Positions 1 through 8,926 are shown, counted from the stretch's first letter. The stretch: 42,822 nucleotides of DNA from Chloroflexota bacterium (GCA_020349245.1 CP070764.1:3210931-3253752); one strand, 5' to 3'. Numbers and translations: made by a program. The notes: generated from the sequence alone by a model not told the origin.

Positions 1-57
1 AATACCTCAACTTGTTGATCAGGCGGCGAACTTGATATTGAATTAATTGTCCTAGCC

Positions 58-94
58 TCCCAGCAGGAGGTTGGACGTGCCAAGCCTGCTGGGA
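58..94 (-). terminator. Stem-loop downstream of the DUF2807 lipoprotein gene
   Basis: Perfect 10-bp inverted repeat (58-67 with 85-94, arm TCCCAGCAGG) around a 17-nt loop that can form a small inner stem (TTGG/CCAA). It starts about 20 nt beyond the stop codon of the minus-strand gene. No T-run follows on the minus strand, so it may be a 3'-end stabiliser or a weak terminator rather than a classical intrinsic terminator. Confidence 0.4.
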
Positions 95-112
95 AGCTGA
101 TTAATGCCTGGA

Positions 113-994
113 TTACTTGTCTCCCAGGCTGGTAATATCTCCGCTACCATTTCCAGATGATGAGACGGTGGGTTTGCCGTAATAGCGGACGTTGCCGCTC
201 CCGTGGACCTCGACATCCAGTACTTCGCTTACCCAGAGGGTGATACCTCCAGATCCGCCGATTATTATGTTGGCATTCTTGCTGGCCAGATTTTCAGCCT
301 GGAAATTGCCGGAGCCATTGATATCGATATTTTGATCGACAACCTTGCCATCCTCAATGCGTAAATTTCCCGAGCCATTGACATTTAAAGTTAGCTCATC
401 TGCATTCAATTCTCCAAGGGTGATATCACCAGATCCATTGATTCTTACCCTAAATTTTGATACGTCTACCCGCTCAGTGGTGACATCTCCTGAACCTCCA
501 ATATCGATTTCAAACCAATCGGCAGTCAGATCCGCTAAGCTAACATCACCCGAACCACCGATCTCAATCCCGAAATCAGTTGTTTCCAAATCGGGAACCT
601 GGATATCTCCTGAACCAGCGATACTGACCTGTTTCAGCGATTTGACCGTTAAAAAGTAGTAAACTGGCTTTGTTGGTCTGAGGTTCAAGTTCGAGGGAGA
701 GGTCTTGATCCTTAGTGTCCCAGCCTGAACAGCGGTATCAAAATACTTCAACAAATTATCCTCAGCTTCAATGCGCAGTGATTCATTTTGGCCAATATCA
801 ATAATCACTGTTCCGAATGTTGCTAATTCGACTCTCGTAACACCGCTTACTGGTCGAGTTTCTTCGACAGTATTCCCCGACCCAGTCTCAGCTTTACCGA
901 TATTGTTATCAACGAGGACGCCACTCAGCTCACATGCCAGAGTTGCCATGGCGATCGTCGCGACCAGGATTGTGATTGTAAACCAACGCTTCAT
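113..994 (-). CDS. DUF2807 (head GIN domain) lipoprotein with GSGD/GSGN repeats
   Basis: A 293-aa exported protein. The start is the ATG at 992-994 because AAGGAGT lies 6 nt upstream and the product then begins MKRWFTITILVATIAMATLAC, a signal peptide ending in a lipobox-like site with Cys21. Longer in-frame extensions have no such signal. The mature part is a run of short beta-strand units each carrying Gly-Ser-Gly-Asp or Gly-Ser-Gly-Asn (at least eight copies). This is the hallmark of the DUF2807 family, formerly called putative auto-transporter adhesin, which folds as a right-handed beta-helix. It is likely anchored at the cell surface. No molecular function is established for the family, and nothing in the neighbourhood assigns one. 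Confidence 0.88.
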   Translation of the reverse strand: MKRWFTITILVATIAMATLACELSGVLVDNNIGKAETGSGNTVEETRPVSGVTRVELATFGTVIIDIGQNESLRIEAEDNLLKYFDTAVQAGTLRIKTSPSNLNLRPTKPVYYFLTVKSLKQVSIAGSGDIQVPDLETTDFGIEIGGSGDVSLADLTADWFEIDIGGSGDVTTERVDVSKFRVRINGSGDITLGELNADELTLNVNGSGNLRIEDGKVVDQNIDINGSGNFQAENLASKNANIIIGGSGGITLWVSEVLDVEVHGSGNVRYYGKPTVSSSGNGSGDITSLGDK

Positions 995-1256
995 ATTGTA
1001 ACTCCTTCGATTAGCAGTGCATTTTGCACATTTTTTTCTGAATTTCAGTGAGCTTTCAAGAAGAGGACTCACATCCACTGCTATCCAGATCTTGCTGATC
1101 GTAGCATTCATATTCCAATCTGCCACCATTCGCAGGTACGGTTTTGCTAATACTTGGGAATGGTTAATTCACCTTGGTAGCATTTCAGCCATGCTAATCT
1201 GGAGGTTTATCAAGCAAATGCAGTTCCTTATCGGAATTCGAGGTAGGGAAATTGAT

Positions 1257-1637
1257 TTAATCCTGATCGGCTATCTTTAGGGTAACTTTATCCTGATTTT
1301 GTACGCTAAGTAAATTTTTACAATCCCCCAGGATTTCTCCAATAATATTGACGGGACTATAAGCCCGGGGTCGCTGATCATTGCTGATCGGTGTAGGTCC
1401 AAAGAAAATACAAAATGCCTTTCCAAGCGGCCAATAGCCTAAGGTCCCCACGGAGACAATTTCCCGGGCACCCGGTTCTTGGGGCATATCAACGGGAATC
1501 TCGAAATAGATTTCCTCACCCCAGGTGTTTACCTGGCAATCTATCGGCAAGACCTGAATTAAAGCTTGGGAGGTGGGACTGTCATTTAGATTCGCTGGCA
1601 AGGAAAAACCCTCAAATTGAATCAGGATCCTTTTCAT
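1257..1637 (-). CDS. Cyclophilin-like fold protein (DUF369/TM1367 type)
   Basis: A 126-aa protein starting at the ATG 1635-1637. GAGGTG lies just upstream; a GTG two codons earlier overlaps that ribosome-binding site and is less likely. It resembles the small bacterial cyclophilin-like proteins (Cyclophil_like family): an N-terminal strand MKRILIQFEG, a central segment with WGEEIYFEIP, then the motif VSVGTLGYWPLGKAFCIFFGPTP, typical of the family. These proteins share the cyclophilin barrel but are not shown to be prolyl isomerases. It is predicted cytoplasmic, with no signal peptide. It stands alone, more than 250 nt from both neighbours, so it is probably monocistronic. Confidence 0.82.
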   Translation of the reverse strand: MKRILIQFEGFSLPANLNDSPTSQALIQVLPIDCQVNTWGEEIYFEIPVDMPQEPGAREIVSVGTLGYWPLGKAFCIFFGPTPISNDQRPRAYSPVNIIGEILGDCKNLLSVQNQDKVTLKIADQD

Positions 1638-1851
1638 TGTCACCTCGTAAAGAATATGAAAAGAATATTTGTCTCAACCCAATATCAATATTTTATATTA
1701 ATATTCACCAAATCATACCTGGTAAAACATGGCAGCTTATGATTTTTTTAAATCGTAATAAGCAGGCTGCGGGGGATTCGAAGGAATCTACTGTAACTTG
1801 AAAAGCCAGGTATGGATTTTCTGGTTTTGGTTTGAGATTAGAGGATGGTCT

Positions 1852-1866
1852 CCCGGTATCACCGGG
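1852..1866 (-). terminator. Small GC-rich hairpin after the MFS gene
   Basis: Inverted repeat CCCGGT-ATC-ACCGGG, 6 bp with a 3-nt loop, about 70 nt past the stop codon of the minus-strand MFS gene. There is no T-run after it on the minus strand. It is a possible 3'-end structure of the preceding operon and weak as a terminator call. Confidence 0.25.
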
Positions 1867-1934
1867 CCTGGTATCAACCTGAGGGCGCGAATAAAGTTTC
1901 TATCTATTGCCGCTCTTATCCTTGCTGGAATGAT

Positions 1935-3152
1935 TTAACTCGCTGAACCTTGGTCAGCGCTGATGCTGGCTATGCCAGTGGGTTCCTTTTCCTTCAACCA
2001 GATTAAGCTGATGAAAAACCCGATCAACATGGTAACTGCCCCACTGAGGTAGGGGAGTATCAAGTTGATATCAAAAACGAAACCTGCCCACAGGGGACCT
2101 GCAATCCTGCCCAGACTCATGAAGGAGTTGCTGAGACCCATTGCCATGCCCTGCTGGGAAGCGGCGCGCTTGGAGGTCAATGAACTTACGGCTGGGGTGA
2201 GAATAGATGTGGTGAAAACGAAAAGACCGGTTGTGATCAAGATTGTAGAATAGGTTCCAGCCAGTGCCATGAGTGATAAGGCGATTGCGGATCCCAGCAT
2301 GCCGATTTTTATTAAAGGTGTCTCTCCCCAGCGCTTCGTAAGTGGTCCGGTTAATAGCCCTTGAGTTACTGCGGAGACTAGTCCAACCACCATGAAAACG
2401 ATGCCAACCTCTTCTGGGCCGTAGCCGAATTTTTCCAGTGCATAGAGACCAAAGATGCCATAGAATATCATCAATCCGCAAGTCAGTAAAAAGACAAGGA
2501 TGAGCAAGATACCAATCGGGCTGTTGAGTGCCTGCCACCAGCTGCGGAATTCAGGAATTGGGATGCGCTTGACAATGGGCTGGCGGTCTTCTTTGGGGAG
2601 GGATTCTGGCAGGAAGATAGCGATCAACAGCATAGCCAGCAAGGACATCCCTCCGGCGATGAAGAATGGTGTCGAAAGCGAATCACCTGCCAGCAAACCG
2701 CCCAGGGCAGGACCGAAAATAGTTCCCAGACCCACAGCTGCCCCCAGTATACCCATACCCCCACCTCGCTCCTCTTCGGAAGTGCTGTCACCGATATAGG
2801 CCATTGTCGTTGGTGAGGTGGCTGAAGAAAGAATGCCAGAAAGCATTCTGGCGACAAAAAGCATCCAAAGTTCGGTTGCCAAGCCGAACAATACCATGGT
2901 CAGACCATACCCAAAAATACCGATGATCATGATTGGTTTTCGGCCTACCCGGTCGGACAAACTTCCCCAGAGTGGGGCAAAGAACAGCCGCATGACTGCG
3001 TAAGAGGCGACCAATAGTCCCAATTCGCTGCCACCTGCTCCCAATGTTTCCATGTAGAAGGGAATGATCGGGATGACAACCCCAAATCCCAGGGTAACCA
3101 CGACCAGGGTAAAGGAAAGAATAAAAAGATTCTTGCGATTCCTGGATTGCAT
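1935..3152 (-). CDS. MFS drug-type exporter (DHA1-like)
   Basis: A 405-aa major facilitator with about 12 hydrophobic segments. The start is the ATG 3150-3152, with GGAGGT 4-5 nt upstream; an upstream in-frame GTG overlaps that site. The loop after TM2 carries the MFS motif A as GSLSDRVGRKPIM. The N-terminal segment FGVVIPIIPFYMETLGA and the motif C-like GLGTIFGPALGGLLAG in TM5 point to drug:H+ antiporters of the TetA/multidrug group. It lies 45 nt after the Rph-like gene on the same strand, and a strong hairpin fills the gap (3161-3195). Context suggests efflux linked to a drug-inactivating enzyme, but the substrate cannot be read from sequence. Confidence 0.9.
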   Translation of the reverse strand: MQSRNRKNLFILSFTLVVVTLGFGVVIPIIPFYMETLGAGGSELGLLVASYAVMRLFFAPLWGSLSDRVGRKPIMIIGIFGYGLTMVLFGLATELWMLFVARMLSGILSSATSPTTMAYIGDSTSEEERGGGMGILGAAVGLGTIFGPALGGLLAGDSLSTPFFIAGGMSLLAMLLIAIFLPESLPKEDRQPIVKRIPIPEFRSWWQALNSPIGILLILVFLLTCGLMIFYGIFGLYALEKFGYGPEEVGIVFMVVGLVSAVTQGLLTGPLTKRWGETPLIKIGMLGSAIALSLMALAGTYSTILITTGLFVFTTSILTPAVSSLTSKRAASQQGMAMGLSNSFMSLGRIAGPLWAGFVFDINLILPYLSGAVTMLIGFFISLIWLKEKEPTGIASISADQGSAS

Positions 3153-3160
3153 GCTGACCT

Positions 3161-3195
3161 CCACGGAGGAGGGGTTTACCTGCCCTCCTCCATGG
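3161..3195 (-). promoter_or_regulatory. Intercistronic hairpin with mini-ORF overlapping the MFS ribosome-binding site
   Basis: Read on the minus strand, the arms CCATGGAGGAGGG (3195-3183) and CCCTCCTCCGTGG (3173-3161) pair over 13 consecutive positions with one G-U wobble and a 9-nt loop. The 3' arm ends inside the GGAGGT ribosome-binding site of the MFS gene. The 5' arm contains ATG GAG GAG GGC AGG TAA, a possible five-codon leader peptide, although no SD precedes it. No T-run follows, so this is not a classical terminator. It could tune translation or mRNA stability between the two genes; a ribosome stalled on the leader would be expected to open the structure. Existence of the structure is seen in sequence; function is inferred. 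Confidence 0.55.
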
Positions 3196-3197
3196 TG

Positions 3198-5816
3198 TTA
3201 ATCGTTTGTATGCAGGGTTACGGTTCCCTCGGTGCCGTCAACGGTGACTGATTGCCCGCTGGAAATTGCACTGGTCGCAATTCCTGTACCCAGGACTGCG
3301 GGGATGCCATATTCCCGGGCGACAATCGATCCATGGCTGAGCGGTCCGCCGATATCGGTGACCACGCCGGATGCCATGGCGAAGAGTGGAGTCCAGGCGG
3401 GTGTCGTGATGGACGCAATCAGGATATCCCCGCGATTCATCTGATCGAAATCCTCAGGACCATGGAGCACACAGGCTTTCCCGGTAATCTTTCCTGGACT
3501 GGCGGGAACACCCTTGATGATATTGCCTTCCAAGAGACCTTCGCTCCCTGCTAAGATGGCTTCCATGTCAAAACCCAAGAATTTCTTTCCGGGAGGAAGC
3601 TGGGGTGGTGGAGTGACTCGCTTGCGCGCCTGCCACAGTGTCTGGCGTTCCCGCACAGCAGCAGACATATCTTCCAACGTCTGCCCATTTTCGAGTGCGG
3701 TGATCAGCGTTTCAACCTCGGTTTGCTCCAGCCAATATATATCCCGGGGCTGTTCGATCGCTGCCGCATTGACGAAGCGCTGACCCAGCTCGGCAAACAG
3801 CTGGTGAAGTACTGGATAGCAAAATCCGATTTCGGCGATGCCATCCTCTCTCAGAGGTGCCCGGGATTGGGCCAGCCCGAGAGATTTTTCAAATCCCCAA
3901 CGCCTGATTCCTTTCAGTCGATCGCGGATTGACTTTTCCGCATCTTCCCGGCGAGAGGTGAATTCCTGCTGGCGTTCGTAGGGGTTTTTGGCTTCACCGC
4001 TGATGAAAAGTTTCAGCATTTCCAGGAGTGGCTCGGGCTCTTCCATCGGGAGTGGTTTAGCAAAATCCATGTCGTAGATGGAATAGCCATAAAGGTCTAG
4101 ATATTCTCGAAATCGCTGCTTCCATTCAATCCAGGCGGATTGATCAACGTTCTGTGGGGTAATCTCTGCAGATAATTCATCCACAAGTTGTTCAGCCGGA
4201 GTTTCAGCTAAGTAGGCTACCAGAGGTTCATTATTTTGGCACCACTGAGCCAGGTCGAATAAGGCTTTTTCGCTTTGAAGTGGCTTGTTGTCGAAGCCCA
4301 TCAGGAAAGTCGGCGCTGAGGGATCACCTTCTTTGCGGATCAATTTCTCATAGACATTGGTAAACAGACCCTCACTACCTGAGGTGGGCCCCATGGTGCT
4401 GCCCATTAATGCACCCAGGTGATCTGCAAATGCCGCCAGGACCTCTTTACACCCATCCATCAGTTCAGCAGGTGATAGGGCGCTTAAGTCCTTGTTTCGC
4501 CAGCTTTCAGTCACTTCGACATATTGGGGATGTGCTTCCTCCTGCCAATACGGCAATCCTTCGCGCATCAAGCGTGGAAAGGCGGGGACCATGCGGGTGA
4601 TAATTAACCACCATAACTGGGGGGAATAGTTTGCCTGCTGGTAAGCATAGCCATTGATGGTCAGCATGACATTGAGATCGGTGCCTTCCGGCATGTTAAG
4701 AAACACCTCACTCAACTCACAAATACCGCGATTAATCGCTGACAATCCAAGCGTGGAAAACAATGGGGTGAGGGGGTCAGGCATGAGGTCGACGATGCTG
4801 GCACGCATATATTGGCCCTTTGGATCGGGCATTGTCCAATCCTTAGCCAATGTGGTGTCTGCCTCTGGTAGTGCCGTTATGGGCCGCGCCTGGACAATAG
4901 CCAGTTCACCGTCGGTCAGGGTCCATTCGATGTCCATCGGCATACCGTACAGCGTTTCGATTCTTGTGCCCATCTCGGTTAGTTTGCGCGCCTGCTGTTC
5001 GCCCAGGGCGGCTGCCTGGCGCAAGGATTCCGGTACGGGTTGTTCTGCAGTGGCACCATTCACCCTAACCGTCATCAGTTGTTTATCCGCTATCTGGTAA
5101 TCCAGGACACGTCCGGTTTCTTTGTCCATGATGATCGTGTCGGGGGTTACCTTGCCGCCGACGATCGCTTCTCCCAGTCCCCAGGCTGCATTGATGACCG
5201 CCTGCTCACGTTTCCCAGTGATTGAATTGGCGGTGAAGAGTATCCCGGCCACTTCAGCCGGTACGAGCACTTGGACGACGATTGCCAGGGCAACGCCTTC
5301 CGTAGTTATTCCCTGCTGGAAACGGTAGCTGATCGCCCTGGCTGTCCAGAGACTTGCCCAACATTTCTTAATCGCCTCCAAGAGGTTATCTGGTCCACTG
5401 ATATTCAGAAATGAATCTTGCTGGCCAGCAAATGAGGCTTCCGGCAAGTCTTCCGCGGTTGCAGATGAACGGACAGCGACACAAGGGTTATTGCCAGGAA
5501 TTGTGGTATAAGCCTGGACGATCGCGGAGGTGATTTCTTGCGGAATATCTGCCAGGAGAATTGCAGAGATAATCCTTTGAGAAGCCGCCTCCAGGCTCAC
5601 CGGCTTCGTATTATCCACCTGGTCCAAGGCTGATTCGATGGCGCTACCCAGATTGTTGCTGTGGATGAAATGGTTGTATGCCGCGGTCGTAATGTGAAAT
5701 CCATCAGGTACGGGTAAACCGGCGTTGTACAGGCGGGCTAGGGATGAACCTTTGCCTCCGACAGTTTCTAAAGTTGCTTTGGGGTCGGCTAATGGTATTG
5801 TATAAGTTTGGGTCAC
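3198..5816 (-). CDS. PEP-utilising enzyme of the rifampicin phosphotransferase (Rph) type
   Basis: An 872-aa protein starting at GTG 5814-5816, with AAAGGAG 6 nt upstream. The order is an N-terminal ATP-grasp (PPDK_N) domain at about 1-320 (Lys22 in GGKGSSL, Arg116 in VAVRSSATAEDLPEASFAGQ), a long central region at 330-760, and a C-terminal phosphohistidine swivel domain with His828 in GGPLSHGSIVAREYGIP. The TIM-barrel PEP/pyruvate domain that ends real PEP synthase or PPDK is absent. Length and order match Rph enzymes, which phosphorylate rifamycins using ATP through a histidine shuttle, but many homologues are uncharacterised. The central domain decides substrate and is too divergent to judge here. 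It is followed by an MFS exporter and preceded by an 81-aa protein, probably one operon. Confidence 0.85.
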   Translation of the reverse strand: MTQTYTIPLADPKATLETVGGKGSSLARLYNAGLPVPDGFHITTAAYNHFIHSNNLGSAIESALDQVDNTKPVSLEAASQRIISAILLADIPQEITSAIVQAYTTIPGNNPCVAVRSSATAEDLPEASFAGQQDSFLNISGPDNLLEAIKKCWASLWTARAISYRFQQGITTEGVALAIVVQVLVPAEVAGILFTANSITGKREQAVINAAWGLGEAIVGGKVTPDTIIMDKETGRVLDYQIADKQLMTVRVNGATAEQPVPESLRQAAALGEQQARKLTEMGTRIETLYGMPMDIEWTLTDGELAIVQARPITALPEADTTLAKDWTMPDPKGQYMRASIVDLMPDPLTPLFSTLGLSAINRGICELSEVFLNMPEGTDLNVMLTINGYAYQQANYSPQLWWLIITRMVPAFPRLMREGLPYWQEEAHPQYVEVTESWRNKDLSALSPAELMDGCKEVLAAFADHLGALMGSTMGPTSGSEGLFTNVYEKLIRKEGDPSAPTFLMGFDNKPLQSEKALFDLAQWCQNNEPLVAYLAETPAEQLVDELSAEITPQNVDQSAWIEWKQRFREYLDLYGYSIYDMDFAKPLPMEEPEPLLEMLKLFISGEAKNPYERQQEFTSRREDAEKSIRDRLKGIRRWGFEKSLGLAQSRAPLREDGIAEIGFCYPVLHQLFAELGQRFVNAAAIEQPRDIYWLEQTEVETLITALENGQTLEDMSAAVRERQTLWQARKRVTPPPQLPPGKKFLGFDMEAILAGSEGLLEGNIIKGVPASPGKITGKACVLHGPEDFDQMNRGDILIASITTPAWTPLFAMASGVVTDIGGPLSHGSIVAREYGIPAVLGTGIATSAISSGQSVTVDGTEGTVTLHTND

Positions 5817-5829
5817 CGTTGACTCCTTT

Positions 5830-6075
5830 CTACTTTAAAATTCTATCCTCTATTTGGTTGACTGATATGATGATGGCATTTAAATCCCAGAGTTTATTTA
5901 GGATTCCTCGTAATTGTGCCTGATCGCTGATTGATCCGGAAAGCGTTGTGGTCAGCGAATCTTGTCCCGAGTTTATAATCAAACCATCGAACCAGCTGGA
6001 CCAGTTCGGGTCTAAATTGCCAGAAATCGTGATCAAATACACATTACGAAGCTGATTTTTAGGACATCCAGGCAT
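5830..6075 (-). CDS. Small conserved hypothetical protein (81 aa)
   Basis: An 81-aa protein starting at ATG 6073-6075, with GGAG 7 nt upstream. It contains ISGNLDPNWSSWFDGLII, then SGSISDQAQLRGILNKLWDLN and IISVNQIE. This resembles a group of short cytoplasmic proteins with the pattern hLDxxWxxWFxGhxh ... LxGxhxDQAxLxGhLxkhxDLNhxhhSV, seen widely as hypothetical proteins in Chloroflexota and other phyla. The recognition is from memory of the pattern, not a search. The fold is probably alpha/beta, and function is unknown. It ends 13 nt before the start of the Rph-like gene, so the two are probably co-transcribed. It follows a likely terminator of the MalT-like gene, so the operon promoter should lie between 6076 and 6154. 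Confidence 0.75.
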   Translation of the reverse strand: MPGCPKNQLRNVYLITISGNLDPNWSSWFDGLIINSGQDSLTTTLSGSISDQAQLRGILNKLWDLNAIIISVNQIEDRILK

Positions 6076-6154
6076 ATCTTGGCTCCAGCTTTAAAGCAAC
6101 TATAGCCTTGAGCTGGGTGAATTGTCATCACATAAATTGGTGATTGTTATTAAA

Positions 6155-6177
6155 TCACCCACCTCTTGGGTGGGTGA
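6155..6177 (-). terminator. Intrinsic terminator of the MalT-like regulator gene
   Basis: Perfect 9-bp inverted repeat TCACCCACC/GGTGGGTGA with a 5-nt loop, 21 nt past the stop codon. On the minus strand the stem is followed by TTTAATAA. The GC-rich stem plus short T-rich tail fits a moderate intrinsic terminator separating the regulator from the 81-aa/Rph/MFS genes. Confidence 0.6.
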
Positions 6178-6197
6178 AAGTAAACGCCCCACAATAC

Positions 6198-8897
6198 CTA
6201 TATCAAACCCGAATCTTTCGCCTGCGCAATGGCTTCATAGCGGCTGTGTACCCCCAGTTTTGCATAGATGCTTTTCAGGTGGCTGCGTAATGTATTCACA
6301 GAGACGGATAGTTCGCCTGCCATCTCTGTGCTGGACATGCTGGAGGTCAGCAGGTGTAAAACTTCTAATTCGCGGTCGCTTAATGGTTCGCTGTCCAGCT
6401 TCTCTCTGGCAATAAAGGTTGGATGGGATTTGTCAATTACCGTTTGGTAAGCCTCAAGCAGTCGTTTGATGTAGGATCGGATGACTGGACTGTCAACCTG
6501 TTGAAAAGCATCTTTGAGTAATGCAACCATCTGATCTCCATGATCAAGAAAAATTCGCATATAGCCGCCCGGTTCAGCGAGTGTCAGGGCATGGGTAATT
6601 GCTTCCAAACTTTTTTCGCTCTTTGTGATCTTTTGGAAGGCGAGGGCTCTTAGAATCTCTGCATCAATCGCCAGATGGACTCGGTTAGCTTCTTTCGCTT
6701 CCGCTAACGATTGCTCCAGTAAACGGGCAGCATCCTCGCATTTACCTTGGGCGATATACAGCCGAGCTAGGATAGTATTCTCGTATTTTCGTAAACGGGA
6801 ACGCAGGATATCTTCAACAGCGCTTGTCTCCTGTTTTATCGGGATGGTCTGCCTGGCGTGTTCTTCAGCCCATTTTTGGACAGATTCCAGATCTCCATAA
6901 CCGATATTTCTCCGGGCAGCGTACATGTCAACGACGTAGTCATCAATTTCGCTGGCATCAAATTGGTATGCGATGTCACGCAGCTGCGAAAAGACCTGGT
7001 CAGCTTCTTGTTTTCGCCCTTGGCTATCTCTTAACATCACCAGGTTCAGATAGCCTTCAAAGGTCCCCAAAACGCTCCATTGTTCGGCGAGTTTAATCCC
7101 ATCAGTAAGATATCGTTCTGCGGATTCAAAATCATTCCATTCCCTGGCAAGGTCTCCCAAGCCGATCAGTGCCTTTCCTGCCACAGGCAATCGCTGTCCG
7201 TACTCACTGGTGGCGAGGTTCAGAGCCTGCTGGTACAACCTGTGGGCTTCATGCAGGCGGCCATACTTCTGGCTTTCATCACCCAGCTCACATAATACCA
7301 ATCCCGCGATCATCACGTTGCCTGCCCTTTCACTCTCCCGGGCAATGCGTTCGAGAATCTGAACTCCCTGCTCATTTTTGCCTTGGGCGAGGTACGAGCT
7401 GGCTAAGATGAAGTTCGATAAATCCCGCAGGAGTTTATCCTCTGGAGGCAGCGCTTCGATCGCCTGGCGGGCGAGTGTGGCAGCCCGGGAGACATCCCCG
7501 TTGAAAATTTCCAGGAATGCTTCCAGGGGAAGGGCTCTTATGGAGTGTCCATGCTGCTTGGCAGTGAGGGTCATGAGAGCCTCAATCGCTTCTAGAGGCG
7601 CACCACTCCAGAGTAAAGCCCAGGAGTAATAGACACTCAAGGCAGGACGATTGTGGATTTCCTCTAGAGGAAGCTGTTTGGTCCAATGCAGATATGTCGT
7701 CACCTGGCTTTGCATGAGGGTGGTTTCAGCTGCACACTCGATAAGATTTGCTGCACGATCAAGATCTCCAGCGGCTATTGCATGCTCTATTGCATCTTCA
7801 ATGAACCCCTCATTTTCATACCATCGGCTAGCGTGCTGGTGGAGCTTTGTTTTCCTCCCGGGATAAAGAATGGCTAAACGTTTTCTCAGGAGATCAGAAA
7901 ACAGGCGATGATAACGATACCATTCACGTCTGTCGTCAAGCGGAATGATAAACAAGTTTTTGTGCTCCAGCTCTTCCAGGATTATCTGGCTGCTGGTGGT
8001 CAGCTCGAGCGATCCTTCGATCACGGACGCACACAATGAACTACATATCTGGTCCAGGATGGAAGTGTGCAAAAGGAATTCCTGGATTTCCAGTGATTGA
8101 TTCTCCAGCACCTCTTCAATCAAATAATCGAGGATGTAGCGATTGCTACCGGTAAAATCCTCGATGAATGCAGGGATGTCACTTTGATTTTCCAAAGAAG
8201 CTGCTGCCATTTGTAAACCAGCCGCCCAGCCTTCAGTGCGGTTAGCGAGTGCGTTGATTTCTCGATTGGTTAGGGTGATTTTTGGATTGAATCTTAGGAA
8301 TTCCGTGGCTTCTTCCCGGGTGAAGCGCAAATCATTCTGACGCAGCTCATTTACCTGGCCACGACCCCGTAAACGAGCAATCGGCAACAAGGGGTCTGCC
8401 CGTGAGGCGATTACGATGTGCACCTGGGGCGGCGCATGTTCGATGAATAAAGCCAGAACATCATGGACTTCCTCGCGGTTGATAAAATGATAATCATCGA
8501 AGACGATCAGGAAATGCCCTTGAATCTCTGCCAGCTCATTGAGTACTGGTGCCAGGGTTTTCAGGTATATCTGGGTCTGGGACGACTTCAGCTCTGCAAG
8601 CGCGGTGTCTGTCAAGCCTGGTAAATATTTCTGCAGGTCTGATATCAAGTAGGTTAAGAAACGGACGGGGTCATTGTCGCCGTCATCTAAAGTTAACCAA
8701 ATTGCCGGATATTGTGATTGCCTTAGCCATTCAGCCAGCAGCGTTGTTTTGCCGTATCCTGCGGGCGCAGAGATCAGGGTCAACCGCTTGCCTTGCTGAA
8801 TTCCCTCATTCAACCTGGATAACAGGCGTTCACGCTGAACCAGGTGAGGCAGCGAAGGCGGAATAAAGAATTTGGTCGCCAGTAGGGTGTTGGACAC
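6198..8897 (-). CDS. MalT-type LuxR-family transcriptional activator (STAND ATPase)
   Basis: An 899-aa protein starting at GTG 8895-8897, with GGGAG 6 nt upstream. It has an N-terminal STAND/NACHT-like ATPase with Walker A APAGYGKTT (residues 44-52) and a Walker B-like strand FLIVFDDYHFI. A winged-helix and TPR-like superhelix spans about 340-800, and a C-terminal LuxR HTH (about 835-899) contains LSDRELEVLHLL and NTLRSHLKSIYAKLGVHSR. This is the classical MalT architecture. Ligand binding to the helical repeat region is expected to drive ATP-dependent multimerisation and promoter activation. The ligand is unknown. The nearest downstream genes (81-aa protein, Rph-like enzyme, MFS exporter) are candidate targets by position only. 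The length is normal for the family and the frame is intact. Confidence 0.93.
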   Translation of the reverse strand: MSNTLLATKFFIPPSLPHLVQRERLLSRLNEGIQQGKRLTLISAPAGYGKTTLLAEWLRQSQYPAIWLTLDDGDNDPVRFLTYLISDLQKYLPGLTDTALAELKSSQTQIYLKTLAPVLNELAEIQGHFLIVFDDYHFINREEVHDVLALFIEHAPPQVHIVIASRADPLLPIARLRGRGQVNELRQNDLRFTREEATEFLRFNPKITLTNREINALANRTEGWAAGLQMAAASLENQSDIPAFIEDFTGSNRYILDYLIEEVLENQSLEIQEFLLHTSILDQICSSLCASVIEGSLELTTSSQIILEELEHKNLFIIPLDDRREWYRYHRLFSDLLRKRLAILYPGRKTKLHQHASRWYENEGFIEDAIEHAIAAGDLDRAANLIECAAETTLMQSQVTTYLHWTKQLPLEEIHNRPALSVYYSWALLWSGAPLEAIEALMTLTAKQHGHSIRALPLEAFLEIFNGDVSRAATLARQAIEALPPEDKLLRDLSNFILASSYLAQGKNEQGVQILERIARESERAGNVMIAGLVLCELGDESQKYGRLHEAHRLYQQALNLATSEYGQRLPVAGKALIGLGDLAREWNDFESAERYLTDGIKLAEQWSVLGTFEGYLNLVMLRDSQGRKQEADQVFSQLRDIAYQFDASEIDDYVVDMYAARRNIGYGDLESVQKWAEEHARQTIPIKQETSAVEDILRSRLRKYENTILARLYIAQGKCEDAARLLEQSLAEAKEANRVHLAIDAEILRALAFQKITKSEKSLEAITHALTLAEPGGYMRIFLDHGDQMVALLKDAFQQVDSPVIRSYIKRLLEAYQTVIDKSHPTFIAREKLDSEPLSDRELEVLHLLTSSMSSTEMAGELSVSVNTLRSHLKSIYAKLGVHSRYEAIAQAKDSGLI

Positions 8898-8926
8898 AAG
8901 TAACTCCCGATTGTGACGAGTGCTGA

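Noticed and set aside
345..659. Plus-strand open frame opposite the DUF2807 gene
   Set aside because: It is a mirror of the GSGD repeats on the coding strand, with no SD and no family resemblance.
2071..2538. 155-codon minus-strand frame inside the MFS gene
   Set aside because: It overlaps the MFS gene in another frame; the composition (many Arg, His, Trp) is typical of a shadow frame.
4654..5100. Plus-strand 148-codon frame opposite the Rph-like gene
   Set aside because: It is antisense to a well-supported enzyme gene and the product looks like no protein family.
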